64,000 nucleotides of DNA from Daucus carota subsp. sativus (taxonomy: Eukaryota > Streptophyta > Magnoliopsida > Apiales > Apiaceae): positions 37,719,606 through 37,783,605 of the forward strand of contig NC_030387.2 in NCBI RefSeq assembly GCF_001625215.2. The letters run 5' to 3'. The number at the start of each line of letters is the position of its first letter. The stretch's first letter is position 1. Below, one piece after another: positions 1 to 10,408 of this stretch. Made by a program: the position numbers and the translations under genes. Under the pieces are notes generated by a model. The model saw only the letters and a program-made list of their open reading frames with translations. It searched no databases and had not been told where the DNA came from.

Positions 1-1397
1 TTTTAAGGAGATTTGTATTGAAATAAAACTAAAGATATGTAAGTCAGATTTCAAAACAAATTATTTATTGATAAAAACTATCAAATTAATAATAAAAAGA
101 ATTATGCGGGTGTATTTTAGTTGTGTAACTTTCCTGGATCATTACATTAAATACATCTAAAAGTTTAGATCAAATTATTAATTTGTATTTTAATTTGAAT
201 TCTATTTAAATAATTATATATATATAGAAAGAAATTTATTAATTAATCATAAAACTAGTAACTTGTAATAATAAAACTAATATATCGATTTTTTAAATCG
301 AGATAAAGGACATCCTCACACCCAAATTTAATTTTGTAGTACAAATATTAATAGCCCGATGTCTCTGATCTGATCTACCCAGCTGAAACGAGAAAGACTT
401 GTCCACACGTAGTGAGGCCTTTAGACAACCTTAAAAAAAGTGATTGTTTGTTTAAAATAAAATAAAAATAAAAATTTAAATATGAAATTTTCATTTACAA
501 AAGAAAAATTAAAAAAATAAATTTCAAAACTATACGATCAATGCATCTTAAGTTACGTGTCAAAGTCAACTAGTTCATCTAATTTGGGGTGGGGTGGAGG
601 GAGTAAGTCAAAAACAGAAGCAGTAGGAATGGGTCACATCTGATCGGATTTTTTGAGATCTAGAGCCAATCCACTAGTAGAGTGATTGATACCGATGACT
701 GATGTTATTTGTCCATCAGGAAACATGGGCTTATGATTTCTTTTGCCAAGCATCCTCGTTTCTCCAGGCGATAGGTGTATCTGTATCAATATATTTGATC
801 AAGTGTTGTAATTAATATATTTATTTTTTTTAAAAAATAAGTTATTAATTTATATTAATAAAATTGTTATTATTATATATTTTGCACCACTTATATTCTT
901 CTATTAAATATTAATATTTAATTACCTAAATAGAAGACAAAAATACAAAAATAAAATTCATTCTCATACCTCCGTCGCATAGCCACAGTACTCTTTGAAC
1001 ATCAAAAACCTATATACATCGCAACCAAATGTCTGGATGGGTTCAGTATCTTGAGGATTTGGAATTTTATTTTTTACAATCAAATATCATATGAGTTTAG
1101 AATAGACAAAATTCATGAATGATTCGAAATCCTCGTGAACCATCTTTTAAGATCTCAAAAGATCCGAATTACAGGAATGTGAAGCCTGATATTCCACGTA
1201 TATGGCATTATATATTGTAATAATATAAGGTGTACAATATGTCATAAATCCTGTTTGTACTCTTGTACAAAAGAGAAAAGACTCGTTAATTAAAGCTTGC
1301 GGCATGCAGTTGAATCAATTAAAAGCTTCGTGAATGCAAATATGCAATTGATCTCTTAAACTTAATACTGAGTATACTGCTGACTGCTGAGCAGCGC
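1..1397. other. AT-rich upstream region of the WSD gene
   Basis: No gene is visible. The stretch is AT-rich with many short homopolymers. It holds a decayed copy of part of WSD exon 1 (listed separately) and ends at the TATA box of the WSD gene. Confidence 0.6.
715..770 (+). pseudogene. Relic of WSD exon 1
   Basis: About 50 bases closely match the end of exon 1 of the neighbouring WSD gene (1664-1709), the part encoding the segment around HPRFSS. The match includes the shared words atgggcttatga and gcatcctcgtttctccag. Flanking bases no longer match well and no open frame is left. It looks like the remains of an older tandem copy of the acyltransferase gene. The alignment is by eye and short, so chance similarity is unlikely but the extent is uncertain. 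Confidence 0.6.
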
Positions 1398-1405
1398 CTA
1401 TATAT
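1398..1405 (+). promoter_or_regulatory. TATA box of the WSD gene
   Basis: The motif ctatatat lies about 80 bases before the chosen ATG at 1483, a normal distance for a plant core promoter with a short leader. Confidence 0.5.
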
Positions 1406-1482
1406 TTCTGCCAACATATTACATATTTCGCAACCCATTCACTCCTTTGAATATACATATAGATCTCAGTTCACCAGGATAC

Positions 1483-3642
1483 ATGAGTGAAAAGTTTATA
1501 GAACCCATCATCACCAGGAACATTAGTGCTGGTGATCACGAGGGTACCACCATGGAGGACGAGCCGTTAAGCCCATCTGCCCGATTGTTTCAGTCACCGC
1601 AACTCAACCTTTCAGTCCTAATTGTGTTGGGATCCAAAACGCTGATCGATGCTAACACTGTGAAATATGGGCTTATGAATTCTTCTGCACAGCATCCTCG
1701 TTTCTCCAGTTTGCTTGTAAGCAAAGCAATCTCCATTTGCTACTCATAAGTTACTCACTACTACCTCCGTCCCCCAGAGTAGTATACATTGGAGGACGGA
1801 GGAGCGTCACGCACTTTAATGCTTCCGTAAAGTATAATTCTGTAACTCATTTTTAAGATTTTCTTTTTTAGGAGAATAATAAAATTTAACATCTAAATTA
1901 TTCTCCTAAAAAAAATATCTTAAAAATGAGTAACAAAACTATACCTTAAAGGAGCATTGAAATACGTGTCGAGCCGTAAAAAAAAATATAGAATTAAATG
2001 GGACAGATGAGGCGATAGTAGCTTGTGCGCTTATAAGTAACTTATTGGTTACAGAAATGAACCAAAAAGTATTTTGCAAAATTATTTGCCTGCACAGATT
2101 TTGCTTGCAAACTATTTAATTTATTTGCTAATTTGTATAACTTTTATTTGCAGGTGACTGATGATGAGAATGGTGGCCGAATGAGTTGGAGAAGAACAGA
2201 AGTAGACATACATGAGCATGTGTTTACTCCGGATCTGAATCCTAATATGGAGTTGGCTGATGACTTTGTTGAAGAATACATATCAGATCTCACTTCCACG
2301 AGATTCGATTATGCAAAGCCGTTATGGGAGCTTCATATTTTGAACGTCAAGACGTCGGATGCTAATGCAACTGCAGTACTTAAGCTTCATCATTCTATCG
2401 GGGATGGAATTTCTATCATGTCTCTTTTTCTGGCTAGTACCAGAAAAGCTTCTGACCTCGAATCAATGCCTAGTGTTCCGAAGACCAGAAGGCAAACAAG
2501 CTTGTTGAATAATAACTGTAATGGTTTTTGGGGGATTTTATGCACAATTTGGACCCTGATCATGATGCTTTTCAACACTTTTGTGGATGCCGTGAACTTT
2601 GCTGCGACTGCTTTCTTCCTGAAAGACACAGACAATCCGATCAAATTACGTACTCCAGAGGATGCCAGATTCACGCGTCGTAAGAGAATTCTGCACAGAA
2701 TTGTTAGTTTAGATGATATAAAGCTAGTGAAATCTGCAATGAACGCGGTATGACATACTCCCTCGGTCCTCTTTTACATGTTCATTTTGGTTTTCAAGTA
2801 GTCAAATTGACCAATATTTTTATTAAACATTACAAATTTTCTATTCATTATTTTTAAAATTCAAAAGCATATTAAAATAGACTAAAAATATTTTTTAATG
2901 ATACTTTTTATTAATTTTTTCAATTATATAATACATGTTTTTGAGTCAAAGTATAGTCAATTTGACCGGTCAAAATTTAAATATGGAAATGTATTTAGGG
3001 ACGGAGGGAGCAGTAGATAAGCTGTTAGTTTTACAACATTAGTCTGTGCTACAGACTTTAGTTAAAACTTACTAACACATTGTTGATGATCTTTCAGACA
3101 ATCAATGATGTTCTACTGGGAATAACAATGGCTAGCATATCTCGTTATCTCAATGAAAAATACGGTTAGTTCAGTCAACTAATCCGTCTGATCAGGTCTC
3201 ATATTCAAAAAAAAAAAAAAAAAAAAAAATCGGTCAGATCAGGCAATATTAATCTGAACTTTATTTGAATATTTCTTTCTTCAAGTTTATCAAGCGACTT
3301 GTCAGTTTTTTTAATACAGTGTGCATGGTTTTGTTTAGCATCAAGAAGTGATGGATATAAGCAACAACACAAGGCAAGCAAAGAAGAGAACAATCTGCCT
3401 GCGAAGATTCGTTTGAGATCAACTTTAATGTATAATCTTAGACGACAGTCCACAGTGATTGAGGTAAACTCACATGATGCTTAAGATGTTTAGTTCTTAA
3501 TATGTAAAAGATTAAGGCCCGTCAGCTGTAATTTTAAACACGCCTCGTTACTTATCAGTGACAAGTTAATTATAAGTTAGAAGTAATTTTTTCTTATGTG
3601 TTTAAATAATTTTTTTGGTGTTTACAACTTACTTGGTATAAA

Positions 3643-3694
<52 letters not shown>

Positions 3695-4887
3695 TATTAT
3701 AAATTATCTTTTAAAATAATCCTCTACATATTTGTAAAATCAATCAAAAATAAAAATAAGTTTCTAAAAGATGTTAGGATTTTCAACTTCTCAGACTTTG
3801 ATTTATAAGTCGGAAATTGACTTATAAATTCGTCATACAATAAGCTATTTCTGACTTCTAAAACCAGAAGATGGACTTATAAGCCCTGCAAAACATACCC
3901 TAAGAATATCTACCAATGTTCTTTATATGGAAACAGTCCTTGGCTGAGATGAAGGAACGGACGTCAGAAGTGAAGTGGGGTAACAAATTAGCTTCAATTC
4001 TACTTCCAGTGACCATTGCTTTGCAAGATGATCCTTTAGATTATGTTCGCAAGGCCAAGGCCAGTGTTGATCGAAAGAAGCTTTCGTTTGAAGCTATGTG
4101 CTCTATTTTTATGAGTCGATTTGTACTTAAGTACTTGGGGTTTGAGGTAATGAGAGCTGAATTGATCTTGAAGCTCGTTTTCATACATTCTGTACACTGA
4201 ATCCGTTACTATTTGTACAAGATCTTACTTGACTTTCATTGTTTACGAACAGCAATATGCTGCAATGATGCACAAAATTATATCCAACACAACCATGGCC
4301 TTCTCAAATGTGGTTGGTCCGAGAGAAGAGATTAGTTTCTACGGCCATCACGTGTCTTTCATTGCTCCTAGTGTTTTCGGACATCCACAAGTAAGAACAT
4401 ATTCCCCCCGTCCCACTTATTTCTATACGTTTTTTTTTTCACAGCTCTGCGCACACACTTTAATGTTCCTATAAAATATTAGTTCTATAACTTATTTCTA
4501 AAATTTTCTTTTTACAAGTAAAAATTTGAATATCAATTTTTTATTCAGAATAAGAAAATCATAAATATAAGTTATAGAAGTATACCTTACAATAACATTA
4601 AAGTGCGTGTCACGTCCCTATTGCATACAATTCAGGGGACGGAGGGAGCATAATTTTGTCATCAACATATCTAAACGCACATTAACACTGTCTTAATTAT
4701 GTTGGAACAGGCACTGACAGTACATTGCCAGAGCTATGCAGATAAAATGATACTTGTGTTAACCGTTGATCCAGATGTGATACCGGATTACAGAACACTT
4801 TCGGCCGAGTTTGAGGCATCACTTGAACTCATTAAGAATGCTGTGATAGAAAGAGGACTGGCCGTCCGGGTGAAAAAAGAGGACTAA
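1483..4887 (+). CDS. Wax ester synthase / diacylglycerol acyltransferase (WSD type), seven exons
   Basis: Bifunctional acyl-CoA-dependent acyltransferase family (WSD1-like), which joins fatty acyl-CoA to fatty alcohols to make cuticular wax esters, normally at the ER. Exons by GT-AG sites: 1483-1716, 2154-2747, 3098-3164, 3339-3463, 3937-4146, 4253-4390, 4711-4887. All phases agree and give about 514 residues, near the usual 480-510. The catalytic HHxxxDG motif is present as HHSIGDG at about residues 157-163. The family words EPLSPSARLFQSP near the N-terminus, KPLWELHILNVKTSDA, NLPAKIRLRST, KWGNKLASILLP and SNVVGPREEISFYGH are all visible. A hydrophobic stretch around residues 205-240 matches the membrane segment known in plant WSDs. 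ATG 1483 is the first in frame; ATG 1552 (MEDEPLSP) is a possible shorter start. No lesion seen. Four of six introns contain MITEs. Confidence 0.88.
1761..2015. mobile_element. Stowaway-like MITE in WSD intron 1
   Basis: The left end reads ctacctccgtccc after a TA; the right end reads gggacagatgagg before a TA. The inside is nearly palindromic, with aattctgtaactcattttt on one side and its inverted match on the other. The ends match the Stowaway consensus CTCCCTCCGTCCC with TA target duplication. Confidence 0.75.
2758..3012. mobile_element. Stowaway-like MITE in WSD intron 2
   Basis: Starts with ctccctcggtcc after TA and closes with gggacggagggag. The interior carries inverted segments around tcaaattgacc / ggtcaaaattt. 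It is a different subfamily from the intron 1 copy. The right edge is fuzzy by a few bases. Confidence 0.75.
3207..3229 (+). repeat. Poly(A) tract in WSD intron 3
   Basis: An uninterrupted run of about 23 A residues within the third intron of the WSD gene. It could be a simple slippage tract; no SINE body is recognisable before it. Confidence 0.8.
3513..3904. mobile_element. AT-rich foldback MITE in WSD intron 4
   Basis: Most of this intron resembles non-coding stretches at 43610-43960 and 49440-49800, sharing a run of words such as acttataaatt, ataagtt and tttgtgaaatca-like segments. Its edges read aaggcccgt and ataccctaag. I read it as a MITE of an AT-rich family with weak terminal repeats; the superfamily is uncertain. 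Confidence 0.45.
3643..3693. repeat. (TAA)n microsatellite
   Basis: About 16 uninterrupted ATT/TAA trinucleotide units inside the MITE-like sequence of WSD intron 4. Confidence 0.95.
4402..4650. mobile_element. Stowaway-like MITE in WSD intron 6
   Basis: The left end is ttccccccgtccca after TA; the right end is ggggacggagggagca before TA. The inside mirrors itself around agttctataacttatttct. It is the same subfamily as the intron 1 copy. Confidence 0.75.
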
Positions 4888-5836
4888 GCATCAAAGTATA
4901 CTTAAGGCTTACTATATCTACATGTTGAATTTATTCAAAATAACTCAAGTGTGATGATGATGTATTAATAATGTGGACTCAGCCGATGTGTAGGTCTGAG
5001 GAAAGAATCATTTAAGTTTTATAGTTAATTATTTGTAAAATAAAACTGTTCTCTATATAATTTTTATTTGTCTTTTACAATAAACATCCTAACAACTTTT
5101 GTGAAGTACTAGTTGTTCTATTAATGCATGTATTGTCCAATTTAATGTGAAGTACTAGTTGTTCTATTAATGCATGTATATAAAGTCCATTTTATATTAA
5201 TTGTCCTATAACATGTAAACCTAACTCCCAAGTCTTAGTCACTGCAATTATGTTTCAGAATATGTGAACCCGTTCCTCCGTGATCTACGAGATTAAAATG
5301 TTATGGGTCGTTAGTAATTTGAACTCGAAAAAAGTTCACTTATTATTTAAAGTAAAAAAAATAGATTATAAATGATTAGTATATAATGATTTTTAAGTGA
5401 TTAAAATTATTAAGTGAAGGTGACTTAATAAGTTGATTATTTAGGTGATTTAACTTGGAATGTTTGGTAGTAATAAGAAAGAATATAGAAAGGAAGTAGA
5501 AATTATAAGAAAATGGACCAGATTTTTTGACTTCGTACTTCTCTCTCGAGAAGTGTTTCTCTTTTTTTAAAAAAACAGATCAATAAAAGTAGAAGTCAGA
5601 CTTAAAAAGAAACAGAAGCTCTTAGAAGTGGTGGTCATACATGCACTGTGATTATTTTCAATGATCAATATATAAATTTTGTTTTGAGTAACTTGAAATG
5701 AACTGAATGAAATTGCATATATAGGCATAGGTGCCGTTTAAATAAGATAGAAAACGACTGATATGTTACAGTATTATTATCTGGTTTATTTATGTTGCAT
5801 TGATCACACAGCTACCAGTTCTTAAGAATACATGAA

Positions 5837-6173
5837 CTGCATAACAGATTTGGTCATGGAAACAATGACATTGTAAAAGTGAGTGGTTTCTCTGGAGATT
5901 TTATCAGCAATAATTTCCCGGTACCTCTCGAAGATCTTGTCCATCAAAGTTTTTCCGAATTGACTGACTAGTAAGGGCTCTCTGCTACTGCTCTCATACA
6001 CTGGGTAACATTGTAATCACCGTCGTTCTCATAAACATTCCAGTTCACTCGAGTCACCTCCAGGCGATCAATGGAAAAAGACCCTTCGGATTCCACTATT
6101 TCCTTCACTTCTCTAGGAGATGGAGGTACTGAGGGATGTTAAACTCATCCAGTTTCTTCTCTTCTATCACTCC
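5837..6173 (-). pseudogene. Duplicated SABATH last exon, dead
   Basis: Near copy of exon 4 of the SABATH gene (8137-8472), same strand. Against the live exon it has a two-base gain near 5972-5985 and a one-base loss near 6124, and its stop codon position reads as a sense codon. No matching copies of exons 1-3 are present, so this is a 3' fragment left by the tandem duplication. Confidence 0.85.
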
Positions 6174-6456
6174 CTGCACCATATTCTGAAAGCATGCATT
6201 AATTCATCTTAATTCCAAAAGTTGCTCTTAGTACTATATATGATATAAAATACTTGGTGACCAAATTAAATTATGTGTTTAAGGAGTTGAGATTAATATA
6301 TAGTTACTCTCGACATATTTCATTTGTCTTTTGCAATACATCCTAACAACTTTTGTGAAGTACTAGTTGTTCTATGAATGCATGTATAGTCTTTTTTATA
6401 TTAACTGTCCTATAAAATGTAAACCTACCTCCAAACTCTTACAGTACTCACTGCAA

Positions 6457-7348
6457 TCACCGATACATATCTATGACGATTAATAGTTAATTACTATCTA
6501 TATTACATTGCTTTGCTGCTTTCTACTGTGATTTTTGTGCAAGGATAGTTCCTCATGCCGAGAAAAGGTATTGGTTCTTCAGATCTTCATATAACTATGT
6601 TTAACAGTCATAAAAATGTTATGGTTGTTTATTCCAATTTTAGATTTAGGCTTCATGTGGTGGCTTACGATCAAACTGGAAAATTGGATGTTATAATCAG
6701 TGATCGTGAGGTTTACGAGCCTCATAGGTTCATAGGTTACAGAGCTAGAGATGTTATACCGGAGGTGAAATTTGTTTTTCCCTTTAGATAACAAGTTTTG
6801 TTTTTGTTGTCAAATAATTTGATTGTTGAAAGAATTCTTTTCTTCAAAACAATTCCAGGGAGCTCTTCCGGCTTTCTTTCCAAATCAGTTGAGGCAGTTT
6901 ACAGACAAACATTCACAATCATGCTGCAAATTTGTGATGAGAACGTTAAGAAGAATGTTAAATTGTACTCGGCAACAAACATCTGCATGTGATTCAAACG
7001 GGGTAACACAGTGGACTCAGGAAAAACAGAAGAACAAAGGGCATCTACCAGTACTTGCCCAACTGAAACAACAACATCGTACTATCATCTTCAAGGCGCT
7101 ACAGAAGACAACTTAGACTCATCAACCGTTACTCAGAAACAGTAAAATGGCTGCAAAACTCTTTTGCTCTGTCCATGAGTACATGGGTGTAATTTTATTT
7201 GTGTCTGCACTAACAAACAACAGTCTGTAATTTTATCCAAATATGTATTTGGATTAACTTATGTTATCTTTTGTTATCAGACGTATTGTGCATGTTCTTC
7301 TTATATATAATCTTTTATATAGCCCAGCGGAGCGGGCAACAATACTAG
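6457..7348 (+). mobile_element. Non-autonomous Helitron with RPA70-like fragment
   Basis: The 3' end is canonical: hairpin gccc-agcggagc-gggc, then CTAG at 7345-7348 followed by T. The left end is put at TC 6457 after A because flanking host sequence, known from the unit 1 duplicate, breaks there. The inside carries remains of an RPA70-like gene. No Rep/helicase is present. A 64 bp host segment (6393-6456) is repeated straight after the 3' end (7349-7412), which simple Helitron insertion does not explain. Confidence 0.65.
6555..6992 (+). pseudogene. RPA70-like OB-fold fragment inside the Helitron
   Basis: The frame at 6555-6763 encodes RFRLHVVAYDQTGKLDVI and IGYRARDVIPE, the pattern of the C-terminal OB fold of replication protein A large-subunit relatives carried by plant Helitrons. 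A likely intron (donor after 6762, acceptor near 6859) leads to FPNQLRQFTDK. The continuation TFTIMLQICDENVKKN is in another frame, so the copy is broken by at least one frameshift. It was captured or inherited by the Helitron and is not a host gene. Confidence 0.6.
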
Positions 7349-7508
7349 TTTTTATATTAACTGTCCTATAAAATGTAAACCTACCTCCAAACTCTTACAG
7401 TACTCACTGCAATTATGTGTCAGAATATGTGTATCTCCGAGATTAAAATGTCATGGGTTGTTCGTCTGAACTTCTAAAAGGTTACTTACGTTTAAAGTAA
7501 GGAAAATG

Positions 7509-7675
7509 CTTGGGCCACATAATTGTGTACAAAATTTTGTACATAATGACATGTGTTGGGTTTTAATTGGAATGAGCTCCCTGTATTTACATCAACCACC
7601 CGATTAAAACCCACCACATTCATGGCCACATCATTATGTACAAAAATTCTGTACACAATTTTGTGCACCTAGCAC
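7509..7675. mobile_element. Foldback MITE
   Basis: The two ends form long inverted repeats of roughly 45 bases. The left half contains attgtgtacaaaattttgta; the right half contains its inverted form around gtacaaaaattctgtacaca. Outer edges are tgcttgg and its mirror cctagca. The piece is absent from the unit 1 duplicate. Confidence 0.65.
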
Positions 7676-8136
7676 TACTCAGTAAGTAAAATAGTAAAAA
7701 GGTTAAATTTTTTATGGGCGAGTTGCTAACGTGTCGCTCGTGTCGGTGTGTCGACTCGTCACATGACGAATCGGATACGTACTCAATCGAGTCGAGTCAC
7801 CTTGTCGGTTTTGTCAGACACAGATTCGGCAGTCTTTTTGGGTGACGGTGCTTCCTATTCAATAAGTGTTTCCGCTTTTTTGCACAAGCGGATCAATAGA
7901 AATAGAAGCATGTTTCTGAAGAAAACAAGCACTTAGAAAAGGTGGTCAAAGATGCTCTATGATTACTTTCAGTATCAATATATAAATTTTGTTTTGAGCA
8001 ATTTGAAATGAACTGAATGAAATTGCACAGGCAGGTGCCGTTTAAATAAGAGTAAACGACGACATATATGTTACAGTATTATTATCTGGTTTTTCATTAA
8101 TCACCCAGGTACCAATTTTTAGGAATATTACATGAA

Positions 8137-9839
8137 TTACATAACAGTTTTGGTCATGGAAACAGTGACGTTGTAGAAGTGAGTGGTTTCTCTGGAGATT
8201 TTATCAGCAATAATCTCCCGGTACCTCTCGAAGATCTTGTCCATCAAAGTTTTTCCGAATTGACTGACTAGTAAGGGCTCTGCGACTGCTCTCATACACT
8301 GGGTAACATTGTAATCACCATCATTCTCATAAACATTCCAGTTCACTCGAGTCACCTCCAGCCGATCAATGGAAAAAGACCCTTCGTTTTCCACCAACTC
8401 TTTCACTTCTCTAGGAGATGGAGTGTACTGAGGGATGTTAAACTCGTCCAGTTTCTTTTCTTCAATCAGTCCCTGCACCAATTTATGAAAGCATACATTA
8501 ATTCATCTTAATTCCAAAAGTTGCTATTAGTACTATGATATGAATTACTTGGTGGACACTATTTAAAGTAACGGATTTTGGGCACACGATAATCTCCCAC
8601 TAATAAAGATGCCCCCTGCATGCACAAAGTTTCCCACCAATCAAAATTTTCCACCTAATTAAAAAGTAGTTGTCAGCGTGTGCCCAGACACACTAGAAAG
8701 ACTCTTAAATTAGTTTGATTTTTGGTCATGCCTAAATTAAATTATGTGTATAAGGAGTTGAGATTATATATACTTGTGAAACCATGTCCCTGAGAGCCAT
8801 GGATAAAAGCTCCCATATATAACAACATTCTTTGCTTGATGGATCGTCACTCTTTCTCCCTAGAAATGTCAAGACCATGCGGCCTCCTGTAACGAGTTCC
8901 TCAGAGCGACAGTTGAGAAATGCTGTGAAATCTGTTTGAAATTGTTGATGGTATGCCTTAAGCACGCTTGGTGGGCTTGCACTCGCCATGTAGATATTCC
9001 CTTTGTTAGTCTCTTCCAGTTCAGGAACCTGTGCTCGAGATTCAATTAGTCAGTGTTCCAATCCATTAACATAACTTAAAAGCAACAATCATATAGTTCT
9101 TTAATTTTGGTACCTGAGAAAGCCATTGAAGACTGTAGGAAGAATGGACGAAATGAAGAGTTTTCGAAAGAAACAGCCTCTCATAAAATGAGCCAGGGAC
9201 ACCAGTGAAGAAACAAGGTCCAAAGGCAGAGCCCATCTGTTCCTTCAATCGGTCTTGGAATTTTGGCAAGGCCCTGAAAATGGAGTTGAAATCGTTCCGT
9301 GGAAGATCATTCAAGTAGACCTGAAACTCTGGTGACTGAAAGCCGCCTTGTTTGTGGATCTTGTCCACCGTTTTCATGATCCCGGAAATGGCTAGCAGTG
9401 TGTTTGGTCCGGATGAGCAGCCCAGGTCTGCGATGCATAGCTTTTCAGGGAAGGTGGCGTTGCAGTAAAGATCAATCACAGCTTCTTCTAGTATTGGCCT
9501 TGTCATGGATATCACTTTTTCCTGTTCAAACATTATAAAGTTGAGAAACTATTTACATATAATAAACGACACACATGGCAGAGCTAGAGAGAATGGGGAG
9601 GGAGAGAGACTGAGAGAGAGGGAGAGAGTGAGAGAGAGGGCGAGGGAGAGGGAGAGAGAGTAGAGGGGAAGGGGTGGAGAGATAGAGAGGGAGAGAGAGG
9701 GGGGGAGGGAGGGGGAGAGAGAGGGAGGGAGGGAGGGAGGGGGAGAGAGAGAGAGAGTCCATACTTGAACAAGGGAGTTGTTTGCATAACTAGCATCTCC
9801 TAATCCTCCATTCATGTGAAGCACGTTGATCACTTCCAT
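8137..9839 (-). CDS. SABATH carboxyl methyltransferase, four exons
   Basis: SAM-dependent methyltransferase of the SABATH family (salicylate/benzoate/jasmonate or related carboxylic acid substrates), normally cytosolic and a homodimer. Exons (minus strand): 9765-9839, 9114-9521, 8774-9028, 8137-8472; all junctions are GT-AG and phase 0, giving about 357 residues, the usual length. The SAM site is visible as MNGGLGDASYANNS near the start and IADLGCSSGPNT in exon 2. LNDLPRNDFN and SSYSLQWLSQVP are the other family signatures. The C-terminal part ends in an ordinary family pattern, YREIIADKIS. Intron 1 is nearly all a GA repeat. A TATA box lies 71-78 bases upstream. Which acid it methylates cannot be read from the sequence. 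A broken copy of exon 4 lies downstream. Confidence 0.9.
9592..9757. repeat. GA/GGGA-rich microsatellite in SABATH intron 1
   Basis: Almost pure purine on the plus strand (gagagg, gggagg and similar units), so the transcribed strand gives a long CT-rich tract. It fills most of the first intron, between the donor at 9764 and acceptor at 9522, and produces spurious Ser/Leu/Pro frames on the minus strand. Confidence 0.95.
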
Positions 9840-9909
9840 TCTTTTTTTTGCTTTCTGTTGCTAATAGATTTTCTTGTGAGTTGTAGAGGTTGATACGATG
9901 ATGTTGCTC

Positions 9910-9917
9910 TATTTATA
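9910..9917 (-). promoter_or_regulatory. TATA box of the SABATH gene
   Basis: On the minus strand this reads TATAAATA within ctctataaatagag, about 75 bases before the ATG at 9839. Confidence 0.65.
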
Positions 9918-10007
9918 GAGTTAATGAACTGGTGGCCGGTGCTTAAAGAGTTGCCCAGCCTCTCCAAGGTAAACTCAATATAGGTACTTGTTTTGTAGTA
10001 TTAAGTA

Positions 10008-10406
10008 CTCCCTCCTTACGTACGTGGTACATGTTTTCTTTTACTTTGAAGTACTCAAATTAGTTACCGAGGACCGCGGTACATATTTTAATTTTTTAAA
10101 TAAAAAATAATTTTAAAAATAAGGTACAGAACTATATTTTCTAAGAGGCTTAAAATACAGGCCGAGTAGTGAAAAAGAAGCGTATACAATTGAGACAAAT
10201 AGAGTATATTTTGACGAAATATATATATTACATAATTTAAAAAATTTTAAAAAAAATATTATATCATTTGAAAGTGCACTTGGTCTATTTTAAGATAGAA
10301 CTTTCAATTTTGTAATATAACTTTTTTTCTTAAATTTTTAATCAAAAATTTGTCAACTTAACTTCTTGAAAACCGAAGGAAGACATATAATTTGGGATGG
10401 AGAGAG
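10008..10406. mobile_element. Stowaway-like MITE with a second one nested in it
   Basis: The outer left end is ctccctcc after TA at 10006-10007; the outer right end is gggatggagagag before TA at 10407. The outer element resembles the WSD intron 2 MITE (the gaagtactcaaatta part). Between about 10060 and 10204 lies a piece of the other subfamily (gaactatattttctaagagg, aagaagcgtatacaat, end near 10204 followed by TA), read as a nested insertion. The element sits upstream of the SABATH promoter. Confidence 0.55.
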
Positions 10407-10408
10407 TA

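Larger units (their letters stand above)
5052..8560. repeat. Tandem segmental duplication, two diverged units
   Basis: Unit 1 (about 5052-6300) and unit 2 (about 6308-8560) share landmarks in the same order: ttttgtgaagtactagttgt, then an attaactgtcctataa-like block, a cactgcaattatg block, a ggtgccgtttaaataag block, and the last exon of the SABATH gene. Unit 2 holds the live exon, plus a Helitron (6457-7348) and a foldback MITE (7509-7675) that unit 1 lacks. The break between units is near 6300. Confidence 0.75.

Noticed and set aside
9549-9839. Ser/Leu/Pro-rich minus-strand frames
   Set aside because: Products of the GA repeat in SABATH intron 1; only the first 25 codons (9765-9839) are real exon.
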